Shown: one piece after another, positions 56,330 through 64,000 of the stretch
Layout of the letters: the number at the start of each line of letters is the position of its first letter
Numbering within the stretch: the stretch's first letter is position 1
DNA from: Ostrinia nubilalis
Taxonomy: Eukaryota > Arthropoda > Insecta > Lepidoptera > Crambidae
DNA: 64,000 nt
NCBI RefSeq assembly: GCF_963855985.1
Contig: NC_087118.1
Location: 6,324,001 to 6,388,000, forward strand
Direction of reading: 5' to 3'
Notes under the pieces: model-generated
Told to the model about the DNA's origin: nothing
Seen by the model: only the letters and a program-made list of their open reading frames with translations
Database searches by the model: none
Position numbers and translations under genes: made by a program

Positions 56330-56921
56330 CCTACAAAATACAGGTTACCATATCGACAACCTAAAAAGACCTTAAACCGTCAGCCCACCTTAAAAACATG
56401 AAAGAATACAACTGTTGGTCTATTTGTACCTATAATATTTAAAGAATTATCCTCCAACTCCTAAGCGTTAAGGAGTTGTACGTACCATGACCAGTTCATC
56501 ATGATGAGATGATGACTGTCTGATGCAAACACTTGAATAACTTTAGAAACTATACTTATGTATAAAATTAAAAGAATCGTCCTCCAACTCCTAAGCATTA
56601 AGGAGTTTTACTTCTATCATCAGCTCATCAATATGAGATGATGATTTTCAGAAGCAAATACTTGAATAACTTAAGAAAACGTTTGAAAAACGATATACGT
56701 GCCTATAAAATTTGAGGGTTGCCCTCGATTTCCCTAGGATCCCATCATCAGATCCTGACTTGGTGACAATGGGACCACCTCAAAAGTGTACCCTATCGAA
56801 CAAAAAAAGAATTTTGAAAATCGGTCCACAATTGACGGAGTAATCGGTGAACATACATAGAAAAAAAAACATACATACAGTCGAACATATAACCTCCTCC
56901 TTTTTTGAGTCGGTTAAAAAG
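56330..56921 (+). repeat. Interspersed repeat ending in CTCCTTTTTTGAGTCGGTT
   Basis: Contains an internal duplication (cctccaactcctaagc at 56,451 and 56,582, each followed by ttaaggagtt and gagatgatga). It ends with aacctcctccttttttgagt plus cggtt. Non-coding. Confidence 0.6.
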
Positions 56922-58140
56922 TGAACAATATTGCTACGTATTAATATGTTCAGCTCGCAAAGAGATTAGACATTAATTTCTGATTGCTTTAAGTTTATTT
57001 TTAGAGTAGATATTTTTTATGTAAGACTGACATCGACAACTGATTAGGTTACTTAGTGATTGTATTCTTGAGATGTTAATTGAGTAGGTACTTTTATGAT
57101 TAAAATTGATCTCAGAATCTTAGTATATTTTTGAGTTGTGTTGTGTTTAAAGTTTTCAGAAGTTTTTTTGTTCCTGATTGTTAAAAGATTAAGACTGTTT
57201 TTTGGAGAAAGTTTTGTATTTCTTTCTCAGAAAAGTTTATAATAATGTTCCAATAATTATTATAATGATAATATATTTTTAAATCCTTTACTTTTTGTAA
57301 AATGTTTTTATTGGTAATACACCATTAATGTCCCTGCATCACTAGATGCCTACTAAATACTAATATTTTATTGATGTTGATTTTATGTTTCAATAATTAA
57401 AATAATTAAAAGTTGAAGTACATAATATTTTTGATATATCTTTATTTTTTGTTAGGTGTTTTGTTTTGTTATTGTATTGGTAATGAATACCATAATTAAA
57501 AATTAATAGTAGATTTTTGATGTTGATTTTATAATGTCAGTTTAAAAGTTATAATTATGAATGATTATTATCATCAAAAAGTTCTAGTCACCAATAAGGT
57601 ACATTTTTTCCACAGTTTGTTTCTGCAAACAGTTCATTGTGTTATATTATGATAAAAATAAATAATGTTCAACTCATATAAAGTGTTTTTATTATAAATA
57701 TACCTTTTATCAATTAAAATTGATATTTTCACAAGTCATAACTACACTTATCGAACATTGCTCCCGTGTACAGTTTTATAAGTGGCAGTTAATGCTTTGA
57801 ACAAACATAATACTCCCACGTAAAGGTCAGTAAGTACCACTTGTGTTATTTAGAAATAGAAAGTGTCCGCTGTATATGTGTGTAAGTGACAAATCATACA
57901 CTAATTGTGATCTTTTTTTGATAAATCTTCGTGTTTTTATAAAATATACCTTATATAAAACCAACATACAAAATTTCATCAATGTACGATAAATAGAACG
58001 CGAGCTACACATGTTTAAACCTTCAAACCGCTCTCCTGTAAAATTGGCCGTTTTCAGATACGTTATTATACGTAGGGACCGTCGATATACTCTATCCCGA
58101 TCCAACATCCCAATTCCTCACTCCACACAACGATCCTTCC
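56922..58140. other. AT-rich non-coding stretch
   Basis: No motif-bearing frame and no clear repeat. Confidence 0.4.
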
Positions 58141-58144
58141 GGAG

Positions 58145-59083
58145 CACAAGTATTTAGCTACGAACCCCAGCGGCGAACACTACATCTCTACGAGCTCACT
58201 GGACAACTGTAAAATCTACGCAGAGAAACGAAGCGTCTGCAGCGACCTCGTCGTTTATGATGCTGATACTCGCCCAATATGTGAACTTCAAGTTTTATTC
58301 AGCGCCTCCAACAAAGTTCCAAGCAGCTGCACCACTTCAACATTCGCGGCAATCATCAACACATTCCAACCACTAGCCGACAACCGATGGATCTACATAC
58401 TGACCAACGTGACACAATGTATTCTTCAGTGTGACAGCCAAGTGTCACATCATAATATTCAAGGATCTGGAATCATCACACTTCAAGAAAATTGCAAACT
58501 CCACACTGGGTACTGCACTCTCTCAGCGCATCAAATTAAACAAGAAAATATTACTTACCCTATCATAGTCCCTGACATTCAAACAGATGACTGCTTTGAA
58601 GACATTAAAAGTCTTACTATTCCCAATCTTCTTCCTATTTCAATTAACGAGATCCCGTTGGACTCACTCAATACCCTCAAGCATCAGCTTGATAATCACA
58701 ATAATGAAATCCAAAAGATCAAGAACACCCCTTTCATACAAAGAAACCAAAACGGATTCTCATGGTTTTCTTTTATCTCTGGCACCCTAATGCTACTTCT
58801 CGTGCTATACGCACTATTCAAGAAATGTCTACGATTCCGAATGAACCGTAGACCCTTCGAGGACAACAACCACTGTGTCCAGATATTTAATAACTGCTTC
58901 GGTTCCTCATCATCACGTCGAAGAATAACCCACGTCCAAGCCATCCCGATGACCACAATTGGAGTCCCAACAACTAGATCGTGCATCTCAGAAGACGAAG
59001 ACGACGACCTCAAAAATCTGGCACAAATGCCCAATCTTTATTCTAAGGGGGGAGGTGTTATATCATACCCAATATACCTATAA
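58145..59083 (+). pseudogene. env: env C-terminal part of a second env-bearing LTR element
   Basis: The frame is open from about 58,147 to 59,083 and encodes the C-terminal half of an F-protein-like retroviral envelope: a Cys-rich ectodomain (LDNCKIYAEKRSVC, CKLHTGYCTL), a membrane anchor near residue 125 of the downstream 224-codon part (FSFISGTLMLLLVLYALF) and a basic, Ser-rich cytoplasmic tail. Its last codons cross the purine tract into the LTR. The N-terminal part, fusion peptide and pol are absent, so it is a truncated 3' end. Its sequence differs from the env at 6,781-8,490, so it belongs to another family. Confidence 0.75.
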
Positions 59084-59575
59084 TTATTATTATCTTCTAT
59101 AAACTTGTGTATCATAAATTCCTAATATATTGTTTGTATAATTATGTTTAATATTGTTTGTATAACTTACTAATTATGTTTACTATTCTCAAAACTCTTA
59201 ATGTATTGTTTGTTTAACTTACTAATTATATTTATTAATCTCAACCTTTTTAATCATTAGGATATCTAAATTAATGTTAATTGATGTTCTCACGATTAGT
59301 AATATTCTGTACACTCATTTATCAATTACTTTATTTACAAAACTCACAACCTTTGTACGATATTAAGTAATTAGATCATTACCTAATGTTTTGTGTACTC
59401 ATTAGGCCTAAAGTCTCAGGACATCAGGGTATAAAAACCCCAATCGTCCTGTGATGCAGTCAGTTATAATTCTACATCGACACAAGTCACATCATAATCC
59501 TGTACTAAATCTAAGTCTAAATCCAAACATTTGTAATCAAGTTAATAAGTGTTAAAATCAATAAATATTTTATTT
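59056..59575 (+). repeat. 3' LTR of the second env-bearing element (right border approximate)
   Basis: A purine tract aaggggggagg ends at 59,055 and TGTTATATC begins the LTR. Inside are a TATA-like gggtataaaaacccc (59,428-59,442) and aataaa (59,558). The 3' border is set only by the start of the next element. Confidence 0.6.
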
Positions 59576-59975
59576 TTAAAAGTGTTTTTAAACTTACCGT
59601 ACAACACACGCTTCATTCGTACGTTGTTATTGACACCCGCGCTCAACAAATTCGCAAGCTCAGCGTCTGACGCCTGGGCGCGAGCAATTTCTTCGTATTG
59701 CATCGAGGTCGGACATGATATTGTTTCGACTCTAGATAGCGCGTCAGCGACCACGTTATCGTTACCGTGTATGTATTGTATATCGCTCGTATCGTAAATT
59801 CGCTGATAAACAATAACTGGCGTGTCCTTCTCGGTAACTCTTTACTTGAAGTTCCTAACTTTTTACTAAACGCAAACGTTAATGGTTTATGATCGGTGAC
59901 AACGGTAAAATTCTTTCCGTCTATAAATATCTCTAAAATAAGCTATACTTGAATAAATTGCCAATAATTCTTTAT
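59542..59975 (-). pseudogene. Ty3/Gypsy RNase H end and connection to integrase
   Basis: Minus-strand pieces read KELLAIYSS, then FTVVTDHKPLTFAF (RNase H), then MVADALSRVETIS, the conserved junction between RNase H and integrase, followed by about 55 residues. Frameshifts occur near 59,930 and 59,790. It abuts the LTR of the next fragment. Confidence 0.75.
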
Positions 59976-60208
59976 TGTGATGTCTCCGCCTTGGAGACGT
60001 AAATAAAAGTTGTTTCTATGTGAAGATACTGTCTTTTATTTTCGATTAAACACAGAGCTTACAAGATTGCCTATCGCCATTTTGCCTTGCGAATCAAGAA
60101 GAAGGAATCTCGGATTCACATCCTGAATAATGCTTTTAAACTAGCTACGTTTGGATACGCGCTTATAATAACTAATTAAATACCGATATAAAATAACGAT
60201 ACATAACA
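59976..60208 (-). repeat. Candidate LTR, minus strand (TGTTATGT...ATCACA)
   Basis: On the minus strand it begins TGTTATGTATCG at 60,208 and ends GGAGACATCACA at 59,976. It follows the integrase coding end and joins the RNase H fragment of a different copy, as expected for a 3' LTR at an insertion border. No second LTR in the window. Confidence 0.5.
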
Positions 60209-61318
60209 TATACTCCAATCTAACTTAACAGGAGGTCTCCGGACTCTCTGTGAACGGACTACAGGAACTGGAGAATTGCCCGATACATTTTTATCCTTAG
60301 TTACATTTGTTGGGGAATGAATATTATCACTATTTAACTTTAAATCTTCTACAGTTCTATCCGAGGAAACAATTGGAGATGCCTGAATTGTTTTCTCGTT
60401 TACAGGAATTGAAACATTTTCTGAAATAATACTACACTCTTTTTCACTATTAAAGTTATCTTTACATTTAATTAAAGGTAAAGTTTGAGAATCTATGGAA
60501 TCAATAATATCTTTACTTTCAGAAGGTACAGAACGAATAATCTGATTTAAGTGTCTTTTCCAAATTAAACCTTCATTTAAAACTTTACACAAGTAAGTTC
60601 TCTTTCCTAATACCTCATCAATAACACATTTAGTAAAAACTTTCTTATTAGGGTTTCTGTAATCTCTACAATAAACATATTCCCCTTCCTCAAACGATTC
60701 CTCTCTTTTACTTAAGTTCCCTTCCTTGTACATACAATTACTTTCCTTGTTCAATAATAAATCAAAACGAGTTCTTAATTTCCTTTGAAACATTAATTGA
60801 GATGGAGTCTCATTCGTGGCAACATGAATTGAGTTTCTGTAATGAAATAAGTAGCGATTCATTAATGTTTCAAATGATACATTACAATTTTCTTTATCTT
60901 TAAGTGCCTTACTTAAACTGAACTTAAAATTTCTTACAGCATTTTCAGCTAGCCCGTTAGTTGCAGGATGAAAAGGTGGAGATGTTTCATGCTTAATACC
61001 ATTTTTGAAAATTCAGAAAAATCTTTACTAATAAATGTAGCTGCATTATTTGTCTGTGACAACAACTTTAGGTAAACCAAATCTACTGAAACATTCCCTG
61101 AACTTTTCTACTGTACTTTTTGAATCTAAACTTTTCATGACAAAAGTTTCCGGCCATTTTGAATAAGCATCAATAATAACACTGCACAACAAAATTGCAA
61201 CTTTTGGCTGATGATTGACTTTCATTACATGATGTTTACTAATTTGACGTCGCTGATTCTGAATCTGCCGTCCATTTTTTCGTAGCAGCTCTTGTTTATG
61301 TGTATAGCTTTCACTCAA
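60176..61318 (-). pseudogene. Ty3/Gypsy integrase fragment
   Basis: Minus-strand frames 61,318-61,046 (IIDAYSKWPETFVMKSL, LPKVVVTDK: first and second Asp of the DDE core), 61,045-60,870 (frameshifted; NNAATFISKDFSEF and the HPATNGLAENAV glutamate motif) and 60,862-60,176 (YLFHYRNSIHVATNETPSQL, EGEYVYCRDYRNPNKK, LIWKRHLNQIIRS). Two frameshifts. The C-terminal extension is Ser/Asn-rich with VRSQRVRRPPVKLDW near the end. Confidence 0.85.
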
Positions 61319-61319
61319 A

Positions 61320-61830
61320 AATTGCTAAATTTCAGTCTTAATTCGCCGACAGTTCAAAAAATACTATGTTTTCTTTGTATAATTTAATATGGTAGCATTA
61401 AGAAGTGTTTGTGTGATTGATCTAAATCAATTTTGTTTTACTTGCGGAGAGGATATGTTTAAATAATCCGTTTAAATGTGACAAAGTTCGTAAAATTGGC
61501 TTACAAAAATTAGTTTGGGGACCCAGTGGAAATGAAAGATAAGCCTTGAATTCCGCAAAAGGCGTAGAAAAGATACGTTGAGTTTTTACGTTTATAAACA
61601 AATAAGAATATGTGTAGATTTAGGTACGAAACCGTTATGGTCTGAAAGGAACCCTTGAACCATCGCGACGACTGTTATTTTTATTTTTGAACAAAAATGG
61701 TATTAACCAAAAAATATTGAACTAAATGGTAATTCCTTGCATACGTTTGGCATGTAGATGTCTTTTCAACCCTAAGAAGTCACCTGAACCTCATGTTGAT
61801 ACTTCGCATGAGGATTTATTTTTATATTAT
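61320..61830. other. Non-coding spacer
   Basis: AT-rich; nothing recognisable. Confidence 0.35.
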
Positions 61831-64000
61831 AGGGACCGCGTATAGACCACCGTGGCTTATTATTGATGTATTTCTCGATGCAGTGGCTTTGTCATTGGAA
61901 ACATTTGCATGGTGTGACAATGTTATATTATTAGGGGACTTTAATGTTAATATGCTTAGTTTACATGACAATAATTATATTAAGTTAAGTAATTTTTTGA
62001 CATGCAATGGATTGGTTCAATGTGTACAGAACCCAACACATTTTACATCGCACAGTGAAACTTTGATTGATTTGGTGTGTACTGATATGAAGGGATGTTG
62101 TGTCCTAGTAGATCATATGCATGACCTAGGTAATCACGCGTTTATAGTATGTAGTTTATAGTTTATAGTGGTAGGGTAAAAAGATTATGAGACATGTAGA
62201 GGCTCCTTAAGAGCATATGACGATTTGTAAGAACTATTTATTAGTCTAAACAAATAAAGAAATTTTGACTTTGACTTTTGACTTTAGTGTAAACGTCAGG
62301 AAATTCAAACCAAAACCAATAAAATTGAGACGCCGAGCTATTGGGGATATACATGAGGAGTTATTTAGAGAACAAATCGTAGGTTTAAATTGGGATCGCA
62401 TATGTAATCTGTTTGATGTGAATGAAATGGTTCAGGTATTTAATTGGTTTGTGATAAATATGTTTGACATACATGCGCCGTTGAAAACTGTTAATGTGAG
62501 ATTTCATCAATATCCATGGCTTACATATAATATTAAATTGATGATGAAAAGGCGGGATGAGGCTTGGGAAAGGGCGCGTCTATCTGGACGCATCGAGCAT
62601 AAAGAATATTATAGGGATCTTAAGCGCTGTGTGAGTCAGGCAATGGACAGGGAGAAACAGGTTTATTTTGATCAATACATCAATAACAAAACTAATGACC
62701 CCCGAGTCGTATGGTCCCATATAAAAAAACATGTACGTCTTAAAACAACACTTGACAATCCAGGCTCTCTCTGTAGCGATCCCAATCTTATTAATAATCA
62801 TTTTTTTAACGTGCCTGGTGATGATAGCGTTGACATATCCCAACTGACTTTTTTTGAATTTAACTGTATCGTTGCGAATCAATTTGACATACAACCTGTA
62901 AAGGAAATCGACATTCTAAAAGTATTGAAAAGTTTAAAATCAAATGCCGTAGGATTAGACAGTGTTACTCTTGACATGATATTGCTGACTTTGCCGCAAT
63001 CTCTTTCAGTGATAACGGCTATAGTGAACTGTTCTATTACCACAGGTGTTTTCCCTAGGGACTGGCAGAAAGCGCTAATCAAGCCAATACCAAAAAAAAC
63101 GCTACCAACATCTTTGTCTGATTTACGCCCTGTCAGTATACTGCCGTGTTTATCTAAAGTTCTGGAGAGAGTTGTGTCGGATCAAGTGAAAAATTTCTTG
63201 GAACAAAATGATATACTCCCACATAAACAATCTGGCTTTCGTAAGGCTCATAGCACCGCAACGGCTCTGCTCCAGGTAGTCGATGATGTGCTGGCTGCTC
63301 AGGACAGTGGGGAGGGCACTGTGTTGACCTTATTAGACTTCTCGAGAGCTTTTGACTGCATAAGTGTCCCGCTGCTATTGGCCAAGCTGCATTACTATGG
63401 TTTCAGTCCACATGCGATGAGATGGTTTTAACAGATGATGGGGGTACTACACGAGTATCGGACCAAGTGGCTGTTGGTCGAGGAGTCCCACAGGGTTCAA
63501 TTTTGGGCCCACTTCTGTTCATCATCTATAGTGCGGACGTAACTAACCATATTAAGAATTGTAAATATCACATTTACGCTGATGACATTCAACTGTATAT
63601 ATCAAGTAAACCAAAAGATATTTGTGAAGCTGTTGTCAATCTAAATGAGGATCTTGATCGGATAGCTAGTTGGGCTAAGTGCAATTCCCTGGTATTAAAT
63701 GGGAGCAAGTCCAAATATATGATATTGGGTTCTAAAGATCAGTTAAGAAAGATCACAAACAGGGGAGTTAGAGTTTTGATTAAGGGGGAATCAATAGAAA
63801 GGGTTACAGAGGCGAAAAACTTGGGACTCCTTATGGATGAGGAATTGCGCTTTGAGAAACATATCAATAATACAATAGGGAACTGTTATTATAGACTTAA
63901 AGTGTTATACCAAATACGTAAATATCTGACCATTGAAAATCGTATTAGGTTGTGCGACTCTTTAGTTCTTTCTAAATTTAATTACATGGACGTGGTTTAT
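61830..64000 (+). pseudogene. Jockey/CR1-type LINE ORF2, runs off the window
   Basis: 5'-truncated non-LTR retrotransposon. 61,830-62,161 holds the second half of the endonuclease (TAYRPPWL, VILLGDFNVNML, LIDLVCTDMKG). After a 0.1-kb insertion, 62,283-63,431 holds the start of the reverse transcriptase (WLTYNIKLMMKRRDEAW, SNAVGLDSVTLDMI, LIKPIPKKTLPTSLSDLRPV, TLLDFSRAFDCIS). A lesion near 63,430 shifts the frame into VAVGRGVPQGSILGPLLFII and the catalytic IYADDIQLYIS (63,571-63,603). The frame is open from there to the window end (KYLTIENRIRLCDSLVLSKF). Different from the LINE at 29,999 in sequence and motif variants. Confidence 0.85.
62167..62280 (+). mobile_element. Very short LINE tail inserted in the LINE
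   Basis: gagacatgtagaggctcctt ... acaaataaagaaattttgac matches the 3' end of the LINE at 50,932-52,797 (52,685-52,797). It separates the endonuclease and polymerase parts of the host LINE. A possible target duplication is tagtg on both sides. Confidence 0.7.

Overview
The window is AT-rich eukaryotic DNA with no operons, and it is almost entirely layered transposable elements, satellites and virus-derived genes. The mix suggests an insect, most probably a moth or butterfly: env-bearing Ty3/Gypsy (errantivirus-like) and BEL/Pao elements, CR1/Jockey- and RTE-type LINEs, tRNA-derived SINEs with clear A and B boxes, TTAA-flanked piggyBac-like elements and long foldback elements. The organism is an inference from these repeat families. 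I see no conserved housekeeping gene.

Layout. 1-2,650: two minisatellites and a candidate LTR. 2,618-6,433 (minus): a broken family B DNA polymerase (PolB copy 1) preceded by a multi-exon gene of unknown function ('gene X' copy 1). 6,605-14,510 (minus): a complete errantivirus-like retroelement with 228-bp LTRs and a 4-bp target duplication, carrying gag, pol and env, which sits upstream of the last gene X exon I can trace. 15,152-19,710 (plus): a second LTR element with LTRs that read as identical, an intact gag and most of pol deleted. 19,970-22,840: an RTE fragment, three tRNA-type SINEs, a direct repeat and a long hairpin. 22,890-29,827 (minus): PolB copy 2 and gene X copy 2, in the same order and spacing as copy 1, with MITEs and a piggyBac-like element in the last intron. 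29,940-38,285: a TIR element split by a nearly full-length CR1-type LINE, then a 3.7-kb TIR-flanked segment holding a second piggyBac-like element and a possible exon. 38,650-43,420: SINEs, a common interspersed repeat and an 87/88-bp satellite. 43,560-44,154 (plus): a third PolB fragment carrying the catalytic C-terminal part missing from the other two. 47,085-49,756: BEL/Pao remains with a candidate 3' LTR. 49,840-54,886 (plus): a long DDE-transposase-like gene (Sola-like / DUF7869-type, tentative) split by a 486-bp foldback and a 1.9-kb LINE, with the reading frame still open on both sides. 55,157-56,257: a foldback with arms of about 310 bp and another repeat in its centre. 58,140-61,320: env plus 3' LTR of another retroelement, and fragments of Gypsy-type pol. 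61,830-64,000: a LINE ORF2 that runs off the window.

How the parts relate. The least familiar component is the twice-repeated cassette of gene X followed by PolB. Both copies keep the order, the strand and a short gap. Gene X is intron-bearing and open through every exon I could join. The PolB has an N-terminal C2H2 finger, an exonuclease domain with an EndoVII-like Cys/His motif between Exo I and Exo II, and (in copy 1) polymerase motif A. Motif C appears only in the third fragment, on the opposite strand. No capsid, packaging ATPase, retroviral-type integrase or protease gene of a complete Polinton/Maverick is present, so these look like immobilised remains or partly retained host genes.
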